Both the position numbers and the translations under genes were made by a program. Below are positions 11,252-23,527 of a stretch of DNA of 64,000 nucleotides, piece by piece. Source of the stretch: Ischnura elegans (lineage: Eukaryota > Arthropoda > Insecta > Odonata > Coenagrionidae); contig NC_060251.1 in the NCBI RefSeq assembly GCF_921293095.1, positions 95,838,566 through 95,902,565 of the forward strand, in the 5' to 3' direction. How positions within the stretch are numbered: position 1 is the stretch's first letter; every line of letters starts with the position of its first letter. The notes under the pieces are model-generated. The model did not search any database. It saw nothing but the letters and a program-made list of their open reading frames with translations, and was not told where the DNA came from.

Positions 11252-11864
11252 CAATAGAGTCAGTTTAATTGGGACATATCGGGACTTGTGCACTTTGCCC
11301 CAATTAAGTGGCTGCCCTAATTAGGCGAACTCTCTTGTATATGGGCATAAACAAACGTTGAAATGATAGAAAGAAGACTAAAGAATGTTTATAATTCAAC
11401 ATAAGTTTCTTAAACTATTAATTTGATTAATAAATCAGCGAGTTTAGGTAATTTATTATCATTTTAAAGAATTATAACATTTTTGTTAAAAATATTTTTC
11501 ACAGCCTCGGGCGACGCTGAATTAGTGTCTTTTACAAAGTCCTATTAAAGAAAAGTCCTATTCTGTTGCGGATAGTATAACAATAGCTTTCAAAATATGG
11601 CAAGAATAGGAGCATTTGTGAAAAATAAGAGTAAATCAAAGTAGGGAAATATAAAAAAAATAGTATTCTGAAAACAAAAAAATTTAATTTCGTCGCGAGT
11701 ATAGAGTCTATGTCGCCGACTCATGGCCCAATTAAGCGGCATTCTGTCCCAATTAAGTGGAGAATACTCTGGGATATTCCTCTATTGGGTTCTGTTCTTC
11801 AAGATCTGCCCCAATTAAGCAGCTGCCCCAAGTAACCGGTGGGCCCATTAAACGGAATCTACTG
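11252..11864. mobile_element. pogo/Tigger-like MITE with TA flanks
   Basis: The ends CAATAGAGTCAGTTTAATTG and, in reverse complement, CAGTAGATTCCGTTTAATGG are inverted repeats with TA on both outer sides (11250-11251 and 11865-11866). CCCAATTAAG followed by C or T occurs four times near the ends (about 11301, 11728, 11747, 11809) and may be transposase-binding repeats. The interior is AT-rich and non-coding. Confidence 0.55.
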
Positions 11865-11866
11865 TA

Positions 11867-12469
11867 CATATATTCGTAGTTAAGTTTGAAGTGACAGAAA
11901 AATCTAACCTCACCTATCCAAACCAACCTTCGAGTTGAATCACTCAGTGATTGTAGGAAATTACGACGGATCAAGATCTGAGTTCTTACTAGCGAATTTC
12001 CTCTCTATGAATATTAATTTTCATAAATTTTCGTCTGTAAATTCTTGTGCGATCGAAATTCGAATAGAATGGAGAATAGGTAGGAGGGGACTTTTACGGA
12101 AGCGAGGGAGGGCGGGTCATTGGTTCGTTGAAGGCGCCGACCCAAATTGATTCGGAAAAGCTCCGCCTGAGAGGAGCGCCAGTCGAGGAAGCGTCGGCGA
12201 ACATCAATGGGAGGGCGCAAGAGGAGTGAAGAATATGGATTTGAAATGTTGAAGGGCCGGAGACCACCCGAGATCTATCACATCTAGGAGGAATGTCCTA
12301 GATACACGTGTAGGCGAAACTAGACACCTATCCCAAGACCAGATGGGGACACGATAGAGTAAAGGATGGGAGAAAATATGAAAACCTATGACGCAGGTCA
12401 TCACGCATAAAATGTATTTATTTCATCCACATGTAATTCCTAATAATTAATAATTTTGAAGTTAAAAAA
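11867..12469. other. No recognised feature
   Basis: Mixed composition with short open frames up to 73 codons on both strands. None matches anything I know and no repeat partner is seen here. Confidence 0.3.
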
Positions 12470-12960
12470 GAGGAGACTAGAACAAACATTGAACTAGAAA
12501 AAAACTTGAAGAATTGATTTTTACTTCCCAGGAAGCCGAGTAACCAGCAATGTTCGAGCAAGGAAGAAATAGTCAGTACAATAGGTAAGGCGAAAATAAC
12601 GTTCTACAAAAAGAAGAATTTACTTACAGCTGGGAATGTAAGCATTAATAATATAACATAAGCGTATTTTTAACTAATACAACAGGAAAGCCGTAAATGA
12701 AATCAAAGACAAGGTCTTGGATGTCAATATCCTAGGGAAAGAATTAGTATGCTGCGATTTGATGACGACATAGCAGTTGTAGCCGAGACAGGGAAGATTT
12801 CCAGAAGACTTCGACAAATATGGAAAGTACAATGGCCAGATTTTAGCTGAGAATATAGGTACAAGATAGGTATAAGTAAAGCAATAGTAAGCAGGCCAGA
12901 GAAAATATTAAACTAGGAAAAAATGTTGATGTGATGAAAGAGTTTTGTAAGCTACAAAGC
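12470..12960 (+). pseudogene. LINE reverse transcriptase relic (FxDD box)
   Basis: Broken plus-strand translation gives AVNEIKDKVLDVNILGKEL and, in another frame, SMLRFDDDIAVVAETGK around 12750-12800. This matches the catalytic region of a LINE RT, with FDDD where FADD is usual. Frameshifts separate the pieces. It probably belongs to the same lineage as the relics at 44-47 kb. Confidence 0.6.
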
Positions 12961-13019
12961 GGAATTCTTCTCTCCTCTCCCACTCTTCTAAGGATTTCAG
13001 TTATCTTAGGGAATTTACG

Positions 13020-13625
13020 CCGGATTTAAGATATTAAATTTGGTGCTGGATGGTTTCTATTAAAATCCAAAATTGAGTTTTTATATTCAAAGATCGAGGT
13101 AACCAAGATCGAGCCATAATATTAGAGTTACGATCAAAACTCGATTTTTCAACTTCGACCTTGAACATTTCTTTTTATCTCTGCAGCGTCGCAATCGGCC
13201 TATGATAACATCATCCGTCCCGACAGAAAGACTTTTCTCTATGGCAGGTAAAATTGAAAATTCCATAGATCATCAATAAATCATCTCAATCAGTTGATCT
13301 TTCTCAAATAAAAAGTTCAGTGGGAGCGAATACTTCCAAGCGGCGATCCCAAATCTTTAATTTACGTGCATTTGTCATATTTGAACTATGTATCCTGAAT
13401 GGGTTTTTTCTCCTACTCAAATGTGTCTTTCGAATTTTTTTCGAATGAATAATAAATAAAATATTTACGAACTGTATTTTTTTCCGTCAAGAACGTCAAT
13501 TTTTTTTCTATTAATCCATGTTTTAGTTAAATTTTCAGTTTTTGTTGAAAATTCGACCTTTCCACTTCGATTAAAAATCGATCTCTCGAAAAATCGATTT
13601 TTGCCGACATTTTTCCATCACTATA
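13020..13625 (+). pseudogene. hAT transposase C-terminal relic
   Basis: A plus-strand frame near 13205-13330 reads TSSVPTERLFSMAGKIENS followed by INQLIFLK. This is the hAT dimerisation-region signature (SSVPSERLFS...A...LIFL). Stops follow soon after. The right end near 13620 reads CCATCACTA, a plausible decayed hAT terminus, and the sequence just before it holds repeated ATCGATTTTT-type strings. The left end is not defined. Confidence 0.6.
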
Positions 13626-14210
13626 ACCACTATTCCCGTAGCCAATAACACCGCGCGGCCACCGGATATAACCAACGCCTGAGCATTTCTCTAGTTTCTC
13701 AAAGGGTAAAACATCCTCAGAGAAAAATTCAGTATGGATTCATCCGAGGCAATAACGTTGCATAGCAACGAATGAATGGAGTCCTATGAGGGGATTCGAC
13801 GTAGTTCTATCTTCTGGAGGAAACAAAAGAGAATATCGCGGCGCGTTGGCTGTTTTTAACTCCAGCCTAGCGTAAAAATATTCGAACGGGACAAAAGGGA
13901 AATATAATATTCGAAGGGGACACCAAGGCGGACCACTTTGGGTTGACGAGATTGGTCCACGGGGTCGAGTGCCGCGATATTCAGAGGCGGGGGTCGTTGA
14001 ACCAGCGTTCCATGAGGTGAGGACTCCGCTCTTTGTATTTCTCAATGCCGCGAGGCCGTGGGAATTCATTGGCTCGCTCCATTGATCAGGGGAAATCTTA
14101 CGGAGCATTTATTATCCAACTGATGTCGTCTCACAATCGTAAAAAGCAAATAAACCCTAAAGATAGGTTTAAACGCATTTAAAAAGGAAACTGCGAAGAT
14201 TGGTTCGCCC
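13626..14210. other. No recognised feature
   Basis: A minus-strand open frame of 122 codons (13740-14108) starts with ATG but I do not recognise its product and nothing around it supports an exon. Treat it as unassigned sequence. Confidence 0.2.
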
Positions 14211-14214
14211 TTTA

Positions 14215-14345
14215 TTTATCCAGCCTCGGCGGCAGCGGGGATGATTCTTCGCCACACAAAACTAAAGCTCGCGGGTTCGAGTCCCGCCTTGATATCCAGG
14301 GCACGGGTGGTTATAAACGGGTTTAGTGTATTTGTCTGTAGATGT
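14215..14345 (+). mobile_element. SINE family C, copy 2 (partial)
   Basis: CAGCCTCGGCGGCAGCGGGG and GCGGGTTCGAGTCCCGCC match the tRNA-like head and B-box of family C. The anticodon region is altered and the body stops soon after CCAGGGCACGG. Confidence 0.6.
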
Positions 14346-14364
14346 CTAATGTTGAATTGCTCGT

Positions 14365-15021
14365 AATAGGGTAGTTTCCTTCATCAAAGAAAACGATAGG
14401 CATTGATTGCGATTCGTTACCCACCATTAGTGTATTCATAATACACAAATTATTTGGTTTTTGAAATACCGGTTTAACGAATGGCAAGGGTCAAATTTTA
14501 TCCTCATTTGAAAAAGGCCAGATTGGCGCCCATGCGATTCCACTCCGCGTGACGTCACAGGGACCTAGTTTCTACACGAGAGGATAGGAGTTATACATCG
14601 TCTGAGGTTACCAATGCATGCATGAGGCACAGAGCTCAGGGAAACATGTCTTAATAATCACCTATTAAAACTGGCTAAGGTCGGAAAGTTTTCTTCGTTT
14701 GATAAGGTATTAATAAACCTTTTTAAAGCCAAGCGCTACCATTCAGCAAAGTACTCAGCTATCCGCTAGCATCCTGCGTCCTATCAGCGCTCAGAGCCTC
14801 GATCAAGGTCACTTCACAAGGAGAGAGGGGGAACCAGAAATGCGTCGCACGGACTTTCCTACTTACGCGTCGCGTTTTTGCGCGCTTGAAATTTTTCACT
14901 TTTCATTTAATCGCGAAAAATAGATATCGTCATTTAAAAATCTAAAAGCGCGAAATACGTACTCCAGGAGTAATAATCTTTCGATTTAGGCAATAAAAAA
15001 ATAATAGGAAACCACCCTATT
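14365..15021 (+). mobile_element. Repeat family A, copy 2
   Basis: Full length, AATAGGGTAGTTTCC to GGAAACCACCCTATT. The E-box half of the composite site is mutated (CGCGTGACGTCA) while the CRE palindrome TGACGTCA is kept near 14550. Flanks tcgt and gggg show no duplication. Confidence 0.85.
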
Positions 15022-15158
15022 GGGGGAACCCGTAAGCAAAATAGAAATTATTGTTATTATTCTCACCGTTTGGATTTAATGTCTAGTTCTTCCCGGCGAA
15101 CAATGACAGGGAAGTTTTCTTGGGTCTCACACTGGGTAAGGTCCTCCATATCTCCTTA

Positions 15159-15163
15159 CGACG
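15159..15163. repeat. Target-site duplication CGACG, Transib element 1 (left)
   Basis: CGACG directly precedes CACAGTG at 15164. The same five bases directly follow CACTGTG at 18488-18492. Five-base GC-rich duplications, often CGNCG, are a known feature of Transib insertions. Confidence 0.9.
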
Positions 15164-15986
15164 CACAGTGGGCTAGAATCGAAAAAAGCTGGCCAAAACC
15201 TCAAAATCGATTTTTTTAAGCAAGGAGGTTGAAACTTCGCATACACATTCTCAAATAAATTGTGCATAACTACCCAGATTATTTTGGTCCTGTGTTTTCA
15301 CTTTAACAATATATGTGAGGTCAAAGTTGAGCAAATTTAGCGAAAAACGACCACCCTCGATTTTTTCTGAAAATTGCCGACTTTATCCTCGTGCAGTGGT
15401 GTTATAAATAGTTTTATCGACAAAACTGTTATACCATCTTAATTGACACTTCTTATTCTTTCATTTGAAAGGTTTTTAAAGATTTTGTTTCATCAATAAC
15501 CATAGATACATAACAAAATGGCGGAGCCTGTTTTCAACCCATTTTTTTACATAAACGTAGAAAAAAAGTATACATTGTCACCGGCTTACACTAAGTAACT
15601 TATATCATGTCGTTCTTTGAAGCTTCTACATTGTGAATCTAAAGTCAAACCTTGCACCAATTTGCAACCCCGAATTTTAAATCGTTTTTTCGAACGCACG
15701 GACGACTCCGGTTCTGGCCGGCGGCGGCGGAGAGTACGGCGACGCGGCAAGCGGGTGGATGCAATATGGTCTCATTCACTTTTATGTGTGGATAACAGAT
15801 ATATTAGAGACAGAAAATAATCACCAGAAAGTAATATTTATAAATATTGCTACGAATGACTCTCATTATGCAATCGCTGGGCACTGCAAGAGGTGCACTG
15901 AAAGGTTTCTTTCTTTGAGTGCATTCCATGGAGAATGGACTTAAATCGCGTTCTTAAAGTGGGGAAACGGACTCTTTTACTAACTA
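15164..15986 (+). repeat. Transib element 1, left terminal inverted repeat
   Basis: It pairs with 17665-18487 with very few differences (for example AAGCAAGGAGG here against GAGCTAGGAGG in the other arm). It contains two overlapping open frames of 67 and 61 codons, a GC-rich patch GGCCGGCGGCGGCGGAGAG near 15717, and AAAATGGCGGAG near 15516. Substitutions between elements change amino acids freely in both frames, so I do not call them genes. Confidence 0.85.
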
Positions 15987-16880
15987 ATAAACTTTTTAAA
16001 AATAACAGTTAATATATTCCTTAAACGTGATGGAAAATGGCTCAATACAGTACTTGATTTTGCCGAATTTTGCCAAATCAAGTACTGTCTTGGTGCTTGA
16101 AGAGTTCATTATTCTTATTTAGTTTATATTCTTGATTTAAAGCAATTAATAACCATTCCTTATGCAGCACAATTCACATGTTGCTCTAGTTTAGCCAGTG
16201 CAGATGGACGTCAATTCATGTTTTCAGGGTTGTATCGAAAGAACGAATAGGAGGAAAACGAATGCATAAGGAAGATACAGTGACCATCCTCGGAGGCAAG
16301 AAGAACTCTTGCCAAGTGGATAAAATGCAACCCCGAATATTATGTTATGTCAGATTAAGAGGCCCTTTCAATAAGTAATTGTGTCCATGCAGCTCACCAA
16401 ATTTCGGTGCAAGAATCTTCGAAAATCTGAAATGCCAGGGATATAATATTAACCCCAGCGATGAGAGAGTGACGCGAGCATATGATTTCATTTAGCCGAG
16501 TGAAATTATAGTAGCAGAGGTTATATAAGAAGTTTCCAAAAATGGTTCTGTTCTCTTACTGCGACTCGAATCTTAACGTGCATTTCCACAGATCCTAGTT
16601 TCGCGTCGCATATAAAGTGCACTTTAATTTGCAAACACGGCTTTGATAGCAGTGAGGACATGCGAAATATAATTGCACGTGGGAACGAGGGCCTATGTCT
16701 CATGAATTATTGCTCGTGAGCACCTTTTTGCCTTCTTGTTTAGGTAAAAAATGCTGTTCGTTAGGCGAAGCATGAAACAGGCACGAGTATTCAAAAGTCA
16801 TCACAATTATTCTAGATTTCCTCTCCAAATAATTTAATTTTCTCTCTCTCTCTCACTGACGCTTTAAATACAATTATGGT

Positions 16881-17233
16881 ATGCCACCAACCGTGCATAA
16901 GGTCTTCATTCAAGGAGCTGACATTGCAACAGAGTCCATTCTTAATTGCGACAACTGACAGGGGAAGCAATATAGGCACGATATAAGGACGTGAGAAAGT
17001 TCCGTGAACGGTTGACTAGAAAAATGGCACGAGTGGCCACAAATAGGGATTTATTTCGAAGACAACTCCTAATGTCATAACTGATAATGACAAAAATTAT
17101 CCCAATTAAACTGGAGGAAACACACAGCTAACCGAACAATGTAATGGATCTGTTTTTGAAAAAGGAAAACAATGCTTTAGCTCAGACAGTGAAAGTGATA
17201 AAAACTCGTCAGATAGTGAATGAAAAACAGTAA
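16881..17233 (+). pseudogene. RAG1-like Transib transposase C-terminus, relic 1
   Basis: It reads MPPTVHKVFIQGADI, then after disruption DVRKFRERLTRKMARVATNR, up to a TAA at 17231. This order (HKxLxH...II, acidic/Asn segment, RK...FR...TRK.SR) matches the zinc-binding and E-containing C-terminal region of Transib/RAG1 transposases. The second zinc-ligand histidine is Gln here (HKVFIQ). Compared with relic 2 this copy has two single-base insertions (353 against 351 bp), so the frame is broken. FKYNYG just upstream suggests the frame once extended 5', before a CT microsatellite. Confidence 0.6.
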
Positions 17234-17664
17234 CCTTTTATTGCTGACAGTGCTAATTGCAGAATGTTAGTTGGGAAAAGCGTAAATTGTGTTGCTTTTG
17301 TTTATGTTATGTTTGTATGGTAAAATGTTCCTGAAAAATAACCATTTTGTCAGCAGCGCAGTTCATTAAGAATAATGACGTTGATATATAGGTAAGAGAT
17401 TTAAATCAATACTTTATATTGAGCATAAGACATAGATTAAAATGAACTGTTTTTCTTAGAAAGAATACATTATTCGATGTGAGTAATATTCCTTCCGAAG
17501 CTTTTAAAGCTAAAAGGAGTTCAAACCAAAAACAAGTTCGAAGGACTCGGCACTACAACAATACTATAAAACGACCGTTGTCCGAAGGCCTTTAAATATG
17601 TATGACAGGTTAGGAAGTGGAGGCTATGGATCATCGAGGGCTCTTGCCTAGAAATAGAGCTTGT

Positions 17665-18487
17665 TAGTTAATAAAAGAGTCCGTTTCCCCACTTTAAGAA
17701 CGCGATTTAAGTCCATTCTCCATGGAATGCACTCAAAGAAAGAAACCTTTCAGTGCACCTCTTGCAGTGCCCAGCGATTGCATAATGAGAGTCATTCGTA
17801 GCAATATTTATAAATATTACTTTCTGGTGATTATTTTCTGTCTCTAATATATCTGTTATCCACACATAAAAGTGAATGAGACCATATTGCATCCACCCGC
17901 TTGCCGCGTCGCCGTACTCTCCGCCGCCGCCGGCCAGAACCGGAGTCGTCCGTGCGTTCGAAAAAACGATTTAAAATTCGGGGTTGCAAATTGGTGCAAG
18001 GTTTGACTTTAGATTCACAATGTAGAAGCTTCAAAGAACGACATGATATAAGTTACTTAGTGTAAGCCGGTGACAATGTATACTTTTTTTCTACGTTTAT
18101 GTAAAAAAATGGGTTGAAAACAGGCTCCGCCATTTTGTTATGTATCTATGGTTATTGATGAAACAAAATCTTTAAAAACCTTTCAAATGAAAGAATAAGA
18201 AGTGTCAATTAAGATGGTATAACAGTTTTGTCGATAAAACTATTTATAACACCACTGCACGAGGATAAAGTCGGCAATTTTCAGAAAAAATCGAGGGTGG
18301 TCGTTTTTCGCTAAATTTGCTCAACTTTGACCTCACATATATTGTTAAAGTGAAAACACAGGACCAAAATAATCTGGGTAGTTATGCACAATTTATTTGA
18401 GAATGTGTATGCGAAGTTTCAACCTCCTAGCTCAAAAAAATCGATTTTGAGGTTTTGGCCAGCTTTTTTCGATTCTAGCCCACTGTG
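17665..18487 (-). repeat. Transib element 1, right terminal inverted repeat
   Basis: Reverse complement of the left arm. At positions that distinguish element 1 from element 2 it carries the element 1 base, the same as the left arm. It contains the mirrored 61- and 67-codon frames. Confidence 0.85.
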
Positions 18488-18637
18488 CGACGTTTCGATA
18501 AGCAACTAGCCTATCGTCTTCAGGGATTCAGGAATCCAAATTGGATGGGCAGGCTGCTTATCGAAAAGTTGGAAAGATATATGGAGGACCTTACCCGGTA
18601 TGAGACCGAAGAAAACTTAACTACCGTTTGGATTGCT

Positions 18638-19124
18638 AAGTAATAGAGCGCTCATTATCGCAATATGGCAAAGTTACGCGTGCGGAGATACAATTGTTCA
18701 CACGGCGCGGGCTTTTATAACTACGTGCTCTGGTAAGGCTTAGTGCTGGGTGTCGATATGTAACGATTACTTTACGAAAGCAATGATTAGGAGCAAAATG
18801 TAAATTAAATGTAATATTTACCGGTAACTCAATTAGTTTTACTCAATTACTGCAACACACTAATACAAACGTCCTAGAGAAAGAATGCAGTAGATTAATT
18901 TCACAGCTTCGATTTCATTAAACGTTCATCCGATCTGGATGTGAAGTCGAAGAGTGCAAAGATTAGCTGATAAGGGAGTGGCGTCAAAGCAATCTCACCA
19001 TTGTTGACCAAGGATTATGATGAGTGATTCATTGGTAGGTATAACATAAATATATAAAATATATGAAGTTAATTTAACCTAGAAGGAGCATGTATACCTA
19101 TGTTATTAAGGGCTCGTGCAAACA
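18638..19124. other. No recognised feature
   Basis: AT-rich single-copy-looking sequence. I see no repeat partner and no open frame of interest. Confidence 0.3.
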
Positions 19125-19339
19125 GCTCAAAAAAAAATATTTAAAACTATTGTCTAGTTCTGACATATCATAACTGAATCTGCTTAAAGTTAAAAAATTT
19201 TATTGCCAAATGATGTAAAATGTATTTCCAGGCATGTAATTTTCAAAAATTTTCCCGGACCTCTTGTTACCTAAGGGAGGTGTAGCCCCCCAGGCCATTC
19301 CACCCTCTCCCCCCAAAGCATATTCCTAGTTGCGCCAAT
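19125..19339 (-). mobile_element. hAT MITE (CAGTGGCG family) fragment
   Basis: ATTGTCTAGTTCTGACATAT, CTGCTTAAAGTTAA, AAAATTTTCCCGG and AAAGCATATTCCTAGTTGCG match the copies at 47852 and 42751. One end is a degraded terminus (TGCGCCAATAG) and the other is missing. Confidence 0.6.
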
Positions 19340-20011
19340 AGATCCTTCCATGCTCTTTATTAGTTCTTAGTCATTGTCTACTACCTTAATCGGCGGAATA
19401 ACTTTAATAATAACCCTACCAAGCCCTTTCATAGTTTAGGCATTGCTTACCACCTAGGCGCACGGAAAATTAGTAAGTCACCGGCTTCGAATACAACAAA
19501 GACCATTTTTCGCCCCTGGTAGAGGAGTGGAATCACCTCCCACCTTCCTCTTTTAAGAAAAAAAATACTATGTAGACGGCTAAGGGATGCGTTACCGGGA
19601 TGACAGTCACGCTACCCACAGAACGAATGGAAAAAAAAAGTTGAAAAGCGTGACCCACACGCTAGTCGCGTGCCGGAACACCAAGCCAACATACGGCGGA
19701 GGGGGGGGGGGGGCTACTAAAACTCCCCATACCCAATGTCTACCACGGATGGGTCTCAACATTATGTGAGCATACAAGGGAGAAAGCAAAGTGGTTGTAA
19801 GGAATTGAGTAAAGGTTTGGGAGAGGGCGTGATCACGCAACCGAATCTTCTAGCCGCTCCCCCACTATAGCCTAGGCAAGTACACACGAGATACATATCG
19901 CTAGGGAGACGCTATTTCTGAGTACTCTGCCAGTACATTTGGGATCCTCGTATGGTAGGCTTTTTTATCTTTGTGTTGGCGCGTTGTTCATGCCAACTTT
20001 TCATTTCGATA
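19340..20011. other. No recognised feature; G-run near 19699
   Basis: It includes a G-run interrupted by one A (GGAGGGGGGGGGGGG). The overlapping open frames on both strands at 19587-19840 reflect this composition and I do not call them. Confidence 0.25.
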
Positions 20012-20221
20012 TCTATTTTATTTATTTTTTATTTATTTTATTTTCAAACCACCGGATACAGCTTTTATTGGCCATTTTATACCGGGGTATTCAACAAATG
20101 TAACATTTAAACGTACACAAACAACCATACCCTGGACCGGGGAAACCGACCGAGGCGGGACTCGAACCCGCGACCTCTTGTTTGGCAGGCGAGGACGTTA
20201 CCCTACCGCCACCGAGGCCGG
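20012..20221 (-). mobile_element. SINE family C, copy 3
   Basis: On the minus strand: GGCCTCGGTGGCGGTAGGGT, CCTCGCCTGCCAAACAAGAG, B-box GGTTCGAGTCCCGCC, then CCAGGGTATGG and a TTTGAAAATAAAATAAATAA tail. It is the best-preserved full copy of the family here. From 20222 to 22013 I see no supported feature. Confidence 0.85.
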
Positions 20222-22013
20222 TATCCTGGAGTTTTCCCAGATTTCAAGGCCATTTTTTTTATTTTCTGACTTTATGTCAGTGGCAAAGCAGTCCTAAACA
20301 GTGAAACCTCTGTTAACCTTTGACTGCAGGATATAGTTCAAATCCCCAGCAGAAAAAAATACAGTTGTATAGGGATCGAACCTCTAGTGTACGGATACGG
20401 ACTCCTTTGATGGCCACAAGTCTTCTCTTTAAGATACACTATCGCCATGGATTTTCTGGCTCATCTCTTAAAAATGGAAAAATTTTTTCATTTGAAAATT
20501 GCGTACATTAGCAGCTCTTGCAGCTGCACCCTTAACCCCCATCTTAGAAGCAAAGGTAAATTTATTTCAAAAGGAAATTTTTGAACTAATTTTCTTTAAA
20601 TCCAAAAAAGTGATATTAGAATAAAACATGTAATTAAAATAATTTTTTTCGAGCAAATAATGTCAAAAACTTATATAGAGCGCCGTTAAATTTTTTGTTG
20701 AAATTTTGGCTTCCTTAACCTTTTCTGTGTTACAACTTGAACGGCCAAGGCTTGCCCCCCTCCAGCTATTATCATGGGTATGCCGTTGGTACGGATGTAG
20801 CAGTTTTGGACGAATCGCGCAATTGAAGTAAATACTTGTTGTAAAACATTGTTTTGAAGCACTACTTTTCAGGACGAAACGACATTCGTCATGGTATCTC
20901 TTTTATTTCCCTTCTGTCAGACTTAGAAACATAATGAGATTGTTAGATAATGTTCTCTGTGCAGCTCAATAGCCTATAATCAAAGTCTAGACCTGATATA
21001 TTCACCGCCAGCCTTCATTTTCACAAGGGTATCGTTATTTTTTACGACTTAACTTAATCTCCGCAACGAGAAGTTGGAGAAACTTGTGCGCTGCGCCAAT
21101 ACCAACGTTTTCAACGAACAAATCGAAAAATTTCTGTGCGCCTTTGACAGTGGACATAACAGTTCACTATAAATTTGAGAATGGCTATCAGGCCATCATA
21201 GCAGTAAATTTCACCAATTTTTTTTATTTACAACAGACTATGGCAGAGGCAAGCGACCAGCAGGCATGTTGCAGAGGAACTAGGAGAATTCTCACTTGAA
21301 AGGACCAAATGAATAATTAGATCAATAAACAATTTTCGTAATACTTCTTTAAAAAAACCTTTGTGTACTTCATTATAAACCTCTACATTGAAATTTATAG
21401 AAGCTGCTATGTGCTAAGTCGTCCAATCAAAGGTCATTTAACATTATAAGGTGTGAATTGAAACATCCTCATTCCACCCTATCACTTCACTTTACTGACG
21501 GTTGCGTTTTCACATGGTCCCTTATTTTCTAACGTACAGGGTACCACTGTACCAAAACACACTTTTTCTTGCGGAAAATCAGATACCGACATGCTTATTT
21601 TTTCGTCTCGATGTTAAAACAGGGAGTTTGCCACTGCCTAGAAGGAAGGGATTATTTGGACCCATTATTTGGAGTTTCATAGCTTCATTCTCATTTCTGT
21701 CATTGTCGGGTTCATTTTTTGGCATATTTTCTTAATTCAGAATGAGTTAGGCCACGATGGAGGGGTTAATAACTCGCTATCAATAAAATTCCTGAAACAC
21801 AGAATCTTAGTTGAACCCATGGTCTATGGGAATTATCGTGATTTAGGCAACCCACGGAGCGAATATACTACATATGATCGGAACATAATATTAGAATGAA
21901 ATTAAAAGGATTCATGTAATATTCATTATGCATTCTGGAGTGTTATTTTATCCGTAAATAAATATCATGGGTGTGCAGAAACAAACTGAGGGAAACCCAG
22001 GCCTCAATTAGAG
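20222..22013. other. No recognised feature
   Basis: AT-rich sequence with open frames up to 77 codons and no motif I recognise. It could be intergenic or intronic. Confidence 0.3.
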
Positions 22014-22105
22014 ATTATCCTGGTGCATGTTGGTGATGATTCATCCCCTGCCAAACACCTCAATAGGTAGCTTGCGGGATAATATGTAGATGTGATGGGG
22101 AAGGA
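22014..22105 (+). mobile_element. LINE family D 3'-end fragment
   Basis: GGTGCATGTTGGTGATGATT, CCCCTGCCAAACACCT and the ATATGTAGATGTGATG tail match the 3' end shared by LINE copies at 25363, 28818 and 29886. Confidence 0.6.
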
Positions 22106-23224
22106 ACAGTTATGGGTCACAATTACCCATAGCCGTCCTAGATAAAACATCCACTGTGAAAATTTCTGCGAGTTATTCCGAATTTTTTTAATACATGTTA
22201 TAACAGAATCAGTAATTAAATACAGTCACGAAATTTCCGAGGAATTAGATGAAGAACGAGAGTAAAATTTCATGTTGAACTTGACACATACGTCAAAATG
22301 ACCAATGTCGCCCTCCTAGTGCAAATAAATTTTTAAAAAATAAAATAGGGTTTCTAAAACTTGAAAAAAGTAATGAAAATATATTTCAATATGATAAAAA
22401 CTATATCTGTATGGTAAACAAACTCAAGGAAATTTCAGGAGACTATCATCTAAGCATAGCATACACATTTAAATGAGTTTTGGATTTCAGGGAATCGTAA
22501 TCTACATGAAAGATCACGTCAGATCTTTTAAACGACACCGTTTAATTTTCTAGAATGTCGCGTGATACAAACTGCTAGGAACTTTCGGCATTCCATTCAT
22601 CAAGAGGGAACTTCGTTCAACGGAACAAAAGGAGATTGAATCTGAATAACCAACAACTGGTTACGATAAAATCTTCACAAAAGGCATCACATGCAATATA
22701 AACGGTGAATAAGCTTGGGGTTAAAAGGAATAGAGAGATTTCTCAAAACATCACAAATGTGAAGCGATTAAGCTTATGAGATTGTTGACATAAGTATTGT
22801 TTCAAATACTTAGTACATAGAAACATTAACCTCTCCATAATATCAAACACAACCGCATTTGCAACTCTGAATTCATTAGAGTACAGCGTTTGGCAGTCAG
22901 ATTCGTAATATAATTGTGAGAAAGAACCATAGTACCTACGTGGTATTTCCATTGAGAGAATCTTTTTATCCGTTTTCGCTACTTTCGATACTGAAATTGT
23001 GGCAAATATTTACGAATTCCGTAAATCACTCTGTCAATGATTCAACTCCTAATGATGTTTTAATAGGCGTGGGTAGAGTGCGTCTAGGACTAATGAAGGC
23101 ATGTAAATTTTACTTATTAACGGTAGAAGGCAAGTACCTCCCCCCTGGTGATCCTCCGATCCACCGCTGATGGCGCTGTCATGGCAACCCCGTACTTCGA
23201 GGAATAATTTTGTAAGTTTTATGA
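22106..23224. other. No recognised feature
   Basis: AT-rich sequence. Short open frames on both strands (up to 84 codons) carry no recognisable motif. Confidence 0.3.
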
Positions 23225-23295
23225 GGGATTTGAACCCAGATACCTTGGATAAATAGCCAAGCAATTAATTCTATAACCTGCCTTGCCTATCACAT
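23225..23295 (-). repeat. Weak tRNA-like sequence
   Basis: On the minus strand CTTGG and CCAAG flank an 8-base loop, and GGGTTCAAATCCC fits a B-box. The loop length and acceptor region do not fit a working tRNA. Confidence 0.2.
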
Positions 23296-23527
23296 TCCAA
23301 TGCCGTGAGGAGGAGAGGATTCAAGTAGGTTATCAAACATTTCGAAATTTCTGCTTCTGTGACGTAGGGTCTTCAGTATGGACGGCCTTCTCCCCTTCCA
23401 AATAAACCCCCACCCCCGAATTTTCAACCCCTCTCTAGTGATTAATTTAATCAGGCTTGGACGTTGCCGAATCCCTAAACAGAATCTATACTATAGTTAG
23501 TGAAACAATAGCACCTATTCAACGAAC

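Larger units (their letters stand above)
15164..18487 (+). mobile_element. Transib element 1, non-autonomous, 3324 bp, long TIRs
   Basis: The ends CACAGTGGGCTAGAATCG and CGATTCTAGCCCACTGTG are exact inverted repeats inside a CGACG duplication. The first seven bases equal the V(D)J recombination-signal heptamer. A nonamer-like GCCAAAACC follows after 21 bp at 15192-15200 (ACAAAAACC in the consensus signal, 7 of 9 matching). The terminal repeats run about 823 bp. The 1.7 kb interior holds a decayed RAG1-like transposase C-terminus on the plus strand. Element 2 at 59702 is the same length in opposite orientation. It lacks an intact transposase. Confidence 0.85.
15066..18634. repeat. Foldback repeat interrupted by Transib element 1
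   Basis: Left arm 15068-15154 (GTTTGGATTT, GAAGTTTTCT, GGGTAAGGTCCTCCATATCT) pairs with the right arm 18575-18634 (AGATATATGGAGGACCTTAC, GAAAACTTAA, CCGTTTGGATT). Between Transib and the right arm, TTTCGATAAGCA at 18492 pairs with TGCTTATCGAAA at 18556. The Transib target CGACG is part of CGACGTTTCG near the loop of this hairpin. Confidence 0.7.
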